The translations under genes and the position numbers were made by a program. A DNA stretch of 64,000 nt from JACVRW01 sp963819635 (GTDB lineage: Bacteria; Actinomycetota; Thermoleophilia; Solirubrobacterales; Thermoleophilaceae): contig CAWFWX010000005.1 of NCBI GenBank assembly GCA_963819635.1, positions 62,001 through 126,000 on the forward strand, in the 5' to 3' direction. Of this stretch, positions 36,351 through 44,401 are shown in pieces; the stretch's first letter is position 1, and each line of letters starts with the position of its first letter. The notes under the pieces were generated by a model, which ran no database searches, was not told the DNA's origin, and saw only the letters and a program-made list of their open reading frames with translations.

Positions 36351-37895
36351 ATGAAGCCACTGCGAAGCAGAATGACAGCGGGCGTTTGTCTATCGCTTGT
36401 GACCCTGTTCAGTGCGCAAGGCGCTCGTGCGGATGACGCCGCGCTAACACAGGCGGACGACCCCTACTACAAGCAGGCAGACCAAGCGCTTAACACGATC
36501 CTCCAGCTTCAGAGAAACACCAACCGGGCCAAGAACGTCATCCTGTTCGTTGGCGACGGTATGGGCTTCTCCACCGTCACGGCGACCCGTATCTTTGAAG
36601 GCCAGCAACGCGGCGTCGACGGCGAGTTGAACGTGCTCGCCTGGGAGGCATTTCCTTACTTGGCCGCGTCAAAGACCTATTCGCACGACGCGCAGATCAC
36701 CGATTCCGCGCCGAGCGCGGTTGCCATGACCACAGGGGTCAAGACCATCAATGACCTGATGGGCCTCGACCACACGGCGAAACTCGACTCCTGCGAGGAC
36801 CAGAAGACCAAACACGTCACCACACTGTGGGAGATGGCCGAGACGATCGGCATGGCGACAGGTGCGGTCACCACGGCACGGATCACTCACGCGACGCCCG
36901 GAGCAACCTATTCCCATATCGCCAATCGTGATTGGGAAGCCGATGCCAACATGCCGGCCGAGGCTATCTCCGCCGGGTGCACGGATATTGCGCGGCAGCT
37001 TGTGGAGATGAAATTCGGCGACGGCTTGGAGGTCGCCATGGGTGGCGGACGCAGCTATTTCCTGCCGGAAGCGACAGCGGACCCCGAGTATCCCGGCAAC
37101 GAGAAAAAGAAAGCCAAGCGCAAGGACGGCAAGGACCTCACCAAAGCCTGGCTCGACCGCTACGGCGACAAGGGAGCATATGTCTGGAACAAGGAGCAGT
37201 TCGCCGCGATCGACCCGGCTAAGACCGATCACCTGCTCGGCCTGTTTGAACCATCGCACATGCAGTACGAATACGATCGTGCGGGCGACGAGGCCGGCGA
37301 GCCCTCGCTTGCGGAAATGGCCGAAAAAGCAATCGACATACTTTCCCGCAACCCGGAAGGTTTTGTGCTGCTGGTCGAGGGCGGGCGGATCGATCATGGA
37401 AGCCATGAATCGAATGCATACCGGACGGTCTCAGATGGTGTCGCCATGAACGAAGCAGTGAAAGCGGTGCTGCGAAAGGTGAATCTCGACGAGACACTGA
37501 TCGTGGTGACCGGCGACCACAGCCATACGCTGACGATCTCAGGCTACGCCAAGCGAGGCAACCCGATCCTAGGCATCTCCATCGGGGTGGACGACGAGCC
37601 GATCTACGGCACGGACGGCAAAACCTACACCACGATCAGCTTCGCCAACGGACCAGGTGGCTACGACAAACCGCACGAACGGCCAATGCTGACATCGGAA
37701 GAAACGACCAAACCCGACTTTGTGCAGCAATCGCTTGTGCATCTCCCGAGCGAGACGCATGGAGGCGAGGATCTCGGCATCTACGCCATCGGGCCCTGGT
37801 CGCATCTCTTTCAGGGTACGGTGGAAGAGAACTACACTTTTCATGTCATGAACTATGCCTCGAAGATCGGGGAAAGGCTGAAAACCAAGAAATAG
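36351..37895 (+). CDS. phoA: Alkaline phosphatase, secreted
   Basis: The 514-residue PhoA-superfamily enzyme releases phosphate from organic esters in the periplasm. Signal peptide MKPLRSRMTAGVCLSLVTLFSAQGARA. Active-site elements: metal-binding Asp in LFVGDGMGFSTVTATR (D69), nucleophile Ser in ITDSAPSAVAMTTG (S119), THATPGATYSHIANRDWE, EGGRIDHGSHESNAYR, and VVTGDHSHTLTISGY with metal-binding Asp/His. ATG 36351 was chosen for the adjacent Shine-Dalgarno and signal peptide; the frame extends further upstream without similarity. The Pit and Na/Pi genes upstream make a phosphate-scavenging unit. Confidence 0.93.
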   Translation: MKPLRSRMTAGVCLSLVTLFSAQGARADDAALTQADDPYYKQADQALNTILQLQRNTNRAKNVILFVGDGMGFSTVTATRIFEGQQRGVDGELNVLAWEAFPYLAASKTYSHDAQITDSAPSAVAMTTGVKTINDLMGLDHTAKLDSCEDQKTKHVTTLWEMAETIGMATGAVTTARITHATPGATYSHIANRDWEADANMPAEAISAGCTDIARQLVEMKFGDGLEVAMGGGRSYFLPEATADPEYPGNEKKKAKRKDGKDLTKAWLDRYGDKGAYVWNKEQFAAIDPAKTDHLLGLFEPSHMQYEYDRAGDEAGEPSLAEMAEKAIDILSRNPEGFVLLVEGGRIDHGSHESNAYRTVSDGVAMNEAVKAVLRKVNLDETLIVVTGDHSHTLTISGYAKRGNPILGISIGVDDEPIYGTDGKTYTTISFANGPGGYDKPHERPMLTSEETTKPDFVQQSLVHLPSETHGGEDLGIYAIGPWSHLFQGTVEENYTFHVMNYASKIGERLKTKK

Positions 37896-37932
37896 GCAGC
37901 CGATAGTGCCGGGTGAGCGACTATCCTTGGTG

Positions 37933-38879
37933 TCAAGTTGCATTAGCGAGTTCGTTTCGCGCGTCGCGCGCTTTTGCATTGAGGATAACGAGGAGCTTTC
38001 GGGCCAGCGCGATACGGATGACCATTTTGGGTTTGCCGGCCTTCTGCAACCTGTCATGGAAGGCTTTGAGATGCGGGTCGTAGCGGAGTTGCGATGCGTG
38101 CGATGAGGAAGAGGATGGTAGCGCGGCCCGGCGCGGCCGCCGCGCACCGGACGGTAGCCCTGGCGGCTGCCGCTGTCGTTGGCGATGGGGGCGAGCCCGG
38201 TGACCTTGGCGACGGCCTTGTTGGAGATCAGGCCGATCTCCGGCACCTGTGCCATCAGCACGGCGACGGTGCGGCTGGCGACGCCCTTGACCGTGCGCAA
38301 GGCGGCGTCGAGGCGCGCCCACAGCGGATCGTCGTCGATCAGCGAAGCGATCTCGCCGGACAGGCGGCGTTCCTGGCGTCGTCGAGCAGCACGATGACCT
38401 CATCGATGCTGTCGAGCGTCTCGGCGCTGCTGGCCGCGGCCCTGCGCTGCTTGTTGGCGACAAGGTCGCCGGTCACCTGGGAGAGCCGGGAAACCAGCGC
38501 CTTGAGCCGTTGCTGGGCGGGGCTCGGCGGCGGCGCCGGCCGGACCTTCCTGACCTCGGCATAATGGGCGATGACGCCGGCGTCGATCCGGTCGGTCTTC
38601 TCCAGGAAACCCATCGCCTCGGCGAAACGCCGCACGTTGCGCGCATTGAGCGGCGCCGCGCAGGGCTGGCCAAGCTCCGACAGCAGCAGCACGGCCAACC
38701 GCTGCGTAGCCGCCGGAGGCTTCCATCGCCACCAGATCGACCGCGTGACGGGCGCACAAGGCGGCCAGTTCGGCGATGCCGGACGCGTCGTTGCCGAAGC
38801 GCCCCGTCATCCCGGCCGGCCAGACATGGACGTCCAGCCATTCCTTCGAAACATCAACTCCACAAATGATCCTGTTCAC
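37933..38879 (-). mobile_element. IS110-family transposase, frameshifted
   Basis: Three overlapping minus-strand frames together give an IS110 protein. The N-terminal DEDD-type domain reads VNRIICGVDVSKEWLDVHVWPAGMTGRFGNDASGIAELAALC...DLVAMEASGGY. The middle reads AAPLNARNVRRFAEAMGFLEKTDRIDAGVIAHYAEVRKVRP. The C-terminus ends YDPHLKAFHDRLQKAGKPKMVIRIALARKLLVILNAKARD. GTG 38877-38879 is the likely start. At least three frame changes (near 38700, 38385 and 38300) disable it as written. IS110 elements lack terminal repeats and often target palindromes; one lies about 120 bases upstream (38998-39031). Confidence 0.8.
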
Positions 38880-38997
38880 GGTAACCTGCCTTGTGCGTAC
38901 GATTGGAGCCAAGCGACTATTCGGTCGTGCGTGACAGCGGCGAAGATCCCAAGCTCACCCACGGTTGTGGCCAGAGGGGTAACGGGCGACTTCGCCA

Positions 38998-39031
38998 AAC
39001 CTCGAACCGGATGGCCATCCGGTTCGAGGTT
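38998..39031. repeat. 34-bp perfect palindrome with outer partial arms
   Basis: Both halves are exact reverse complements with no loop; the left half is AACCTCGAACCGGATGG (38998-39014). Six more bases pair farther out (GCGACT at 38986-38991 with AGTCGC at 39033-39038). It is upstream of the IS110 transposase start. Such repeats are typical targets or end sequences of IS110/IS1111 elements, though a protein-binding site is possible. Confidence 0.8.
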
Positions 39032-39272
39032 CAGTCGCTTCAATCGCACAAATTCTCTCTCGTGCAGATACAAGGGGTGGCCGGAAGGACACCCGTGGCT
39101 GGCAAAGTCCGCTCTTTGAGCTAAGCAGACTTGCGTGGCTTCGCCCACGCTTGGCCTGCTTAGCCTCTTGTTTTGTCGCAGGTTTCTGTCGGAAACCGTG
39201 ACACACTTTTTCGGAAACTGCTTATATTAGATGCAGCAGTTCAGATCACAGAAGGCTGCTTGCATAGGTGGT

Positions 39273-39725
39273 TCACGGTGGCGAAGCTATTGATCTCACC
39301 ATGCTCTGTAGTTGCGGTTCATCGATCAACATCGCAGCGTCAGCCGGCGAGAGCCAGGCGCGTCTGCGGTGTGAGTTCTCCTTCCAATCGGTCAGGATGT
39401 CGACGACCGAAAGGAGATAAACCGTGACCGTCACACGGACGAAGCAATCGGAAAGGCGCTTCCAATAGATGTAGGCCCCGAGCGGCTTCTTCAAAGCTTT
39501 TCCCACGACGCCCGCCTCTTCCCTCGCCTCGGTGACCGCCGCTTTCCTGCCGCTCTTGCCCTTCATTGGCCACCCCTTCGGCACAATGAAGCGGCCGGTC
39601 GTGTTCGAGGTGATCAGCATCACCTCGACATTGCCATGGTCGTCCAGGCGGAAGGGTATTGCAGCGACTTGTCGGATCGCCTTGCCCTTCTTCGCCTTGC
39701 TGACGATTCGATTTTCTTTTGTCAT
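39273..39725 (-). CDS. Nudix hydrolase
   Basis: The 150-residue protein starts MTKENRIVSKAKKGKAIRQVAAIPFR and contains the Nudix region FIVPKGWPMKGKSGRKAAVTEAREEAGVVGKAL, like the diphosphoinositol-polyphosphate-type Nudix proteins of Rhizobiales (PKGWP). Compared with the consensus Gx5Ex7REUxEExGU, the first Glu position is Lys and the Arg of RE is Thr (TEAREEAG), so catalysis may be altered. Start 39725 was chosen over an upstream extension on family grounds. Confidence 0.8.
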   Translation of the reverse strand: MTKENRIVSKAKKGKAIRQVAAIPFRLDDHGNVEVMLITSNTTGRFIVPKGWPMKGKSGRKAAVTEAREEAGVVGKALKKPLGAYIYWKRLSDCFVRVTVTVYLLSVVDILTDWKENSHRRRAWLSPADAAMLIDEPQLQSMVRSIASPP

Positions 39726-40469
39726 CCAGTGTTTTTCCGTGCTGCAGCAGGCAAACCAGCATTTTGGAGGAGTCAAGACCGCTCAACGCTAACTGGCTCA
39801 TCCGGATAGAAGGTCCCCGACTGCAAATCCTCTCGAAAGCACCCAATTTGGGTACTTTCGCAGCAAAACTCTTGTTAGTCGACGAACAATATGGGAGGAA
39901 TTTTGCAGATCGAAACGAACCTGCTTCCCGTTTGGCGCGGCTGCAATTCTCAATTCGGGTGCTTGTTAATCCATGCCGACGGCCTTGCGCTGCTGACGAG
40001 GCTTGGTGTCAGACCACTTCGAGGAAAAGAGTGGCATCACCGTCGACATAACCCGTAACAACTCGGGCGGAACAATCTGACCAGTTCTATTGACTTGCAG
40101 AGGTGCGCTAAATCGGCCACCTGGGCCTCACTCGATCCCAATAGTTTCGTGCAACTCTCGTGCAACTTTTCACCACGAAACGCCTTATTTGGCCCGGAAT
40201 GATCCATCTTTGTTTCTATACACGCAGTTTCCAGAAAGGCTTATAAGCATGTAATTTCTATGGTTTTTCCGGCGATCGGGTTGGAGCGCAAAAGTTAGCC
40301 TTGTGAAGCCGATACCAATCGGGCATTTCTGCGGCGTCTGGAGCGCCGGGCATCCAATCGGACGCGCAAAGGAGGCTCCAGACATCGAATCGGCGCATCG
40401 TGCCCTTCCGAAAATCGGGCTCGATTTTCAATGCGATGCGCTGGCTGCAAGGCGACGGAGCAGGACTGG
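39726..40469. other. Spacer between Nudix and aminotransferase genes
   Basis: About 740 bases with only short open frames. I see no RNA gene, IS end or conserved motif. Composition is lower in GC than the flanking genes around 40180-40260. Confidence 0.45.
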
Positions 40470-41879
40470 ATGGTATCGCTTTCCCGACGCGGCGAGGTCG
40501 AGCCGTTTCACGCCATGGACATCCTCGCCGAGGCGAATCGCTTGAAGGGGGAGGGAGTGCCGGTCATCTCGATGGCGGTCGGGCAACCTTCCGACCCGGC
40601 GCCGCTGGCGGTTCGCGAAGCGGCGGCAAGGGCGCTGAAGATCGGCCGGATCGGCTACACGGACGCGCTGGGCGTGGCCGCCCTGCGCGCGGCGATCGCC
40701 GCGCACTATCGCGACCATTACGCAATCGATGTGCCGACCGGGCGGATTGCGGTCACCACCGGGTCATCCGCCGCGTTCAACCTTGCCTTTCTGGCGATGT
40801 TCGATCCCGGCGATGCGGTTGCCATCGCTTCTCCCGGCTACCCGGCCTATCGCAACATCATGGCCGCGCTCGGTCTCGACGTCGTCGAGGTGGAAATGGA
40901 GGAAGCCCCCTACCTCACCGCCCGGCAACTGGCGGCGGCGCATGCGCGCAAGAAGCTGCGCGGTCTGCTGTTCGCCAGCCCGGCCAACCCGACCGGTGCG
41001 GTCGTGCCGCGCGCGGAAATGGTTGCGCTGCTCGAAGAAGCGAGGCGCCTCGGCATCTCCGTCATATCCGACGAGATCTATCATCGGCTCGACTATGCGG
41101 GGCCGGACATTACCGCCCTTTCGCTCGACGATGACGTGACGGTGATCAACTCCTTCTCGAAATACTACTGCATGACCGGCTGGCGGATCGGCTGGATGGT
41201 GCTGCCGGAGAAACTTGTCCGGCCGATAGAACGGATCCAGCAGAGCCTCTATATCTCGCCGCCCGAACTGTCGCAGATCGCGGCCTGCGAGGCATTCGGC
41301 GCCAGCATCGAACTCGACCGGGTAAAGGCCCGCTACGCCCAGAACCGCGCCCTCCTGATGCGTCGCCTGCCCGAACTCGGCTTTGCGCTTGCGGCCCCCA
41401 TGGATGGCGCCTTCTACGCCTTTTGCGATGTGTCGAAGCTGACCAACGACAGCATGGCGTTCGCCCGCCGCATGCTCGCCGAGGCGCATGTCGCGGCGAC
41501 GCCGGGCCGCGACTTCGATACGGCGCAGGGCAGCCGGTTCATGCGCTTCTCCTACGCCGGCAGCTACGAGGATATGGTCGAAGCGATGGCGCGCATCGAG
41601 CGCTGGCAAAACCACGACAACGTGGCGTTCGTGCCGGGCGAGGCGGCGTTCCTCGACGGCCGCGGCCGGAACGCGATGCGGCTGAACTTCTCGGGCTCAG
41701 ACGAGGACGCGATCCGCGAGGGCATCCGCCGGATCGGCGAGGTGGTCACGGAGCAGGTGCAGCTCTACGGCACGCTGACCGGAGAGCTCGAGGCCGTGAA
41801 GCTGCCGCCGGAGGAGAAGGGCGCCGACGTCCTGCGGCTGCCGGACCGGGCGGAGCGGGCGCGCCGCGCCGGCTACTGA
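40470..41879 (+). CDS. Hybrid class I/II aminotransferase spanning the second join
   Basis: Residues 1-379 are a complete PLP-dependent aminotransferase of alphaproteobacterial style: ITTGS-like AVTTGSSAAFNLAF, ASPANPTGAVVP, ISDEIYHRLDY, and the PLP-lysine in INSFSKYYCMTGWRIGWMV, finishing MRFSYAGSYEDMVEAMARIERW (to about 41606), where such proteins end. The sequence then continues in frame with QNHDNVAFVPGEAAFLDGRGRNAMRLNFSGSDEDAIREGIRRIGEVV, the C-terminal small-domain motif of a different (actinobacterial, aminoadipate-type) aminotransferase. Two C-terminal ends in a row with a codon-use change make an assembly join at about 41607-41622 the best explanation. ATG 40470 is chosen as start. 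It overlaps the next gene's 3' end by 7 bases. Confidence 0.85.
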   Translation: MVSLSRRGEVEPFHAMDILAEANRLKGEGVPVISMAVGQPSDPAPLAVREAAARALKIGRIGYTDALGVAALRAAIAAHYRDHYAIDVPTGRIAVTTGSSAAFNLAFLAMFDPGDAVAIASPGYPAYRNIMAALGLDVVEVEMEEAPYLTARQLAAAHARKKLRGLLFASPANPTGAVVPRAEMVALLEEARRLGISVISDEIYHRLDYAGPDITALSLDDDVTVINSFSKYYCMTGWRIGWMVLPEKLVRPIERIQQSLYISPPELSQIAACEAFGASIELDRVKARYAQNRALLMRRLPELGFALAAPMDGAFYAFCDVSKLTNDSMAFARRMLAEAHVAATPGRDFDTAQGSRFMRFSYAGSYEDMVEAMARIERWQNHDNVAFVPGEAAFLDGRGRNAMRLNFSGSDEDAIREGIRRIGEVVTEQVQLYGTLTGELEAVKLPPEEKGADVLRLPDRAERARRAGY

Positions 41880-42385
41880 GTCTCTTCTTCTTCTTCTTCT
41901 TCGCCGTTCGCGAAATCCTCGGGCGTGACGTTGTCGAGGAAGTCCTTGAACTTCTCGACGACCTCCTCCGTGTCCTCCACCTCGTGCTCGAACTCGATGG
42001 CGGACTCGGTGATCACGTCCTCGGCGGCGAAGATCGGCGCGCCGGTGCGAACCGCGAGGGCAAGCGCGTCGGAAGGGCGCGAGTCGATCGGGATCTCACG
42101 GCCGTTCAGCTGGAGCGTGACCTCCGCGTAGAAGGTGTTCTCGCGCAGCTCGGTGACCGCGACGCGCGTGCAGCTGACCTCAAGCTCAGACAGCATCTCG
42201 CTGATCAGGTCGTGCGTCATGGGGCGCGGCGTGTTCGCTCCCTGGAGCTTCATGAGGATGGCCGCCGCCTCCGGGTGGCCGATCCAAATCGGGAGGAACT
42301 TGTTGCCGTCGCGGGTCTTCAGAAGCACGATCGGCTGCTTCCCGACCATGTCGAAGCTGACGCCGTAGATCACCATCTCCTGCAT
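41873..42385 (-). CDS. Bifunctional nuclease (BFN/DUF151) domain protein
   Basis: This 170-residue protein (MVIYGVSFDMVGKQPIVLLKTRDGNKFLPIWIGHPEAAAILMKLQGANTPRPMTHDL) has the BFN/DUF151 core with L-P-I-W-I-G-x-x-E-A and SRPSDALALAVRTGAPIFAAEDVI. The tail is acidic (EEEEEEETQ). Family members have reported nuclease activity, but their cellular role in Actinobacteria is poorly understood. Its opposite-strand 3' end overlaps the hybrid aminotransferase stop; in actinobacteria convergence like this is usual. It is the first full gene of block 3. Confidence 0.88.
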   Translation of the reverse strand: MQEMVIYGVSFDMVGKQPIVLLKTRDGNKFLPIWIGHPEAAAILMKLQGANTPRPMTHDLISEMLSELEVSCTRVAVTELRENTFYAEVTLQLNGREIPIDSRPSDALALAVRTGAPIFAAEDVITESAIEFEHEVEDTEEVVEKFKDFLDNVTPEDFANGEEEEEEETQ

Positions 42386-42446
42386 CCAGTGGACAGTCTA
42401 GAGCGGGAGGGAAGGGGGAACGCCGCCGCTACAATCGTCGCTCGCC

Positions 42447-42520
42447 GGGCGATTAGCTCAGCCGGTTAGAGCGCGTCTCTGATAAGGACGAGGTCCCTGG
42501 TTCGAGTCCAGGATCGCCCA
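42447..42520 (+). tRNA. tRNA-Ile (anticodon GAU)
   Basis: The 74-nt sequence folds as a tRNA: acceptor GGGCGAT/ATCGCCC with discriminator A, D-arm GCTC...GAGC, anticodon loop CTGATAA (anticodon GAT), T-arm with GGTTCGAGTCC. No CCA is encoded. It reads rightward, between the BFN gene and the terminator before parB. Confidence 0.96.
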
Positions 42521-42549
42521 TACAATCGGTCCTAACAGGCGAGTGCCGG

Positions 42550-42570
42550 GGCCCCCGATCATCGGGGGCC
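42550..42570. terminator. Strong GC hairpin between tRNA-Ile and parB
   Basis: GGCCCCCGA-TCA-TCGGGGGCC forms a 9-bp perfect stem with a 3-nt loop, at the meeting point of the tRNA and the leftward parB. There is no U tract, as is common in high-GC actinobacteria. It probably terminates both transcripts. Confidence 0.65.
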
Positions 42571-42578
42571 TCCGTCGT

Positions 42579-43463
42579 TCAGACGGCCCGCAGGTGGGCC
42601 CGCGAGAGGATTCGCTCGGCCAGGGCGACGGCGTCCGCGGGCGAGTCGAAGTCGAGCTCCATTCGGCAGCCGTTGCCGCGTGGGCGCACCTTCACAGGCT
42701 GGCCGAGCGCGGTCGACAGCGTGTCCTCTGCGGCCGCCAGCGCCTCGGCGAGGTCGGGGTGGATCTCGCGCGTGAAGCGCTTGGGCTCAGGCTCGGGCTG
42801 ACCCTCAGCCTCGCGTGCGCGCCGCTCCGTCTCGCGCACGGACCAGCCGCCGTCGCGCGCCTCGTGGGCGAGGCTTCGCCTCGCCGCGTGGTCCTTGCAC
42901 AGGAGCAGAGCGCGGCCGTGGCCCTCGCTCAGCGCGCCGCTCTCGATCAGCTCGAGCGCCTCCTCGGGCAGCTCGAGCAGCCGGATCAGGTTCGAGATGG
43001 CGACCCGGCTGCGGCCGACCCTGCGGCCGACCTCCTGCTTGGTGAGCCCGAGGTCGTCGACCAGCATCGCGCAGGCGCGCGCCTCCTCGATCGGGTTGAG
43101 GTCGACCCGCGCCATGTTCTCCGCGAGCGCGAGGTCGAGCCGCTCCCAGTCGTCCGTGTCGCGCACGAGCGCCGGGATCGTGGCGAGCTCGACCATCTGG
43201 GCGGCGCGGAGGCGGCGCTCGCCGGCGACGAGCTCGAAGCTTCCGCCGGCCAGCGGCCTCACGACGATCGGCTGAAGCACACCGCGCGTGCGGATCGACT
43301 CGGCCAGCTCGGCGAGGCGCGCCTGGTCGAACGTCCGGCGCGGCTGGCGAGCGTTCGGCTGGATCAGGTCGGGCGGGATCTCGCGCAGGCCGTCCTCGAC
43401 CTTGTCGCTTCGCGGCAGGATCGCCGCCAGCCCCCGCCCCATTCCGCGTTGCTGCTCAGCCAC
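42579..43463 (-). CDS. parB: Chromosome partitioning protein ParB
   Basis: The 294-residue CTP-dependent parS-binding protein starts MAEQQRGMGRGLAAILPRSD. Motifs: N-terminal ParB/Srx region with IQPNARQPRRTFDQ and IVVRPLAGGSFELVAGERRLRAAQ (the GERRxRA CTP-binding motif), ENMARVDLNPIEEARA, and the HTH KQEVGRRVGRSRVAISNLIRLL. The C-terminal dimerisation domain follows. It overlaps the end of parA by 8 bases, forming a parA-parB unit, and lies among probable parS sites. Confidence 0.96.
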   Translation of the reverse strand: MAEQQRGMGRGLAAILPRSDKVEDGLREIPPDLIQPNARQPRRTFDQARLAELAESIRTRGVLQPIVVRPLAGGSFELVAGERRLRAAQMVELATIPALVRDTDDWERLDLALAENMARVDLNPIEEARACAMLVDDLGLTKQEVGRRVGRSRVAISNLIRLLELPEEALELIESGALSEGHGRALLLCKDHAARRSLAHEARDGGWSVRETERRAREAEGQPEPEPKRFTREIHPDLAEALAAAEDTLSTALGQPVKVRPRGNGCRMELDFDSPADAVALAERILSRAHLRAV

Positions 43464-44214
43464 GGGCGGCCACCTCCTTGGCCAGCTTCAGATAGGCCGC
43501 GCTGCCGGGGCTGTGCGGTGCGTGCCGCAGCACCGGGAGCCCGAAGCTCGGCGCCTCGCCGAGCCGGACGTTGCGCGGCACGACCGTGTCGAAGACGAGC
43601 GTCGGGAAGTGCTCGCGGACCTCGCGCTCGACGTCGCGCGCGAGCCGCGTGCGCCCGTCGTGCATCGTCAGGATCATCCCGAGCACGGTGAGGCGCGGGT
43701 TGAGCTCGCGCTGGATCAGCGAGAGCGTGTCGAGCAGCTGGGCGAGGCCCTCGAGCGCGAAGTACTCGGTCTGGACCGGGACGATCACGCGATCGGCGGC
43801 GACGAGCGCGTTGACCGTGAGCGGCCCGAGCGACGGCGGGCAGTCGAGCAGCGTGAACAGGTAGCGGTCGCGCACGCTGCCGAGCCGGTCGCGCAGCGTG
43901 GTCTCCGAACCCTCGATGCGCGGCAGCTCGACGTTCGCGCCGGCGAGGTCGGGCGTGGACGGGACCACGTCGAGCCCGTCGATCCCGCTGGGAACGGCCG
44001 CCGCGGTGAGCCCGAGCTCGCCCGAGAGGCAGTCGTAGATGCTCGCGCCGCCATCCTTCGGCAGCCCAAGTGCAACCGTTGCATTGCACTGCGGATCGAG
44101 ATCGACCAGCAGCGTCGGGTAGCCGGCGTCCGCGATGCTGGCGCCGAGGTTGACGGCGGTGGTGGTCTTGCCCACCCCGCCCTTCTGGTTTGCGACTGCG
44201 AGAACGGTGCCCAT
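43456..44214 (-). CDS. parA: Chromosome partitioning ATPase ParA
   Basis: The 252-residue deviant-Walker ATPase has KGGVGKTTTAVNLGASIADAG (deviant Walker A with the first Lys) and LLVDLDPQCNATVALGLP, then LLDCPPSLGPLTVNALVAADRVIVPVQTEYFALEGL. It moves ParB-parS complexes. Start ATG 44212-44214 (MGTVLAVANQKGG). Upstream of it lies the structured element A, between parA and the end of rsmG. Confidence 0.96.
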   Translation of the reverse strand: MGTVLAVANQKGGVGKTTTAVNLGASIADAGYPTLLVDLDPQCNATVALGLPKDGGASIYDCLSGELGLTAAAVPSGIDGLDVVPSTPDLAGANVELPRIEGSETTLRDRLGSVRDRYLFTLLDCPPSLGPLTVNALVAADRVIVPVQTEYFALEGLAQLLDTLSLIQRELNPRLTVLGMILTMHDGRTRLARDVEREVREHFPTLVFDTVVPRNVRLGEAPSFGLPVLRHAPHSPGSAAYLKLAKEVAARG

Positions 44215-44282
44215 CGAGTGCCGAACCTACGGTTCGGATCGGTCGGAAAGGCGTTCGGGGGCGAACGGCCGTTTCCTTCCTA

Positions 44283-44401
44283 CGAACGACGGCGGTGAAG
44301 GGAGTCGGGCCCGGCGCAGCAGGGGGTTCCTGGAGTTAGTCCGGCTATACGGGACTAAGTCAAGGAACCCCCCTCGATCCACCCTCAATGCCCGTAGTTC
44401 G
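44283..44401. repeat. Structured element A (119 nt), first of two copies
   Basis: It starts CGAACGACGGCGGTGAAG and ends CCTCAATGCCCGTAGTTCG. Outer ends are complementary in part. A central hairpin pairs 44322-44342 with 44351-44372 (19 of 21 bases) around a loop with CTATAC. Copy B at 51428-51543 shares both ends but has a different central hairpin with preserved pairing. It lies between parA and rsmG (both minus), its last bases touching the rsmG stop. Strand cannot be settled. I do not recognise the family. Confidence 0.65.
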
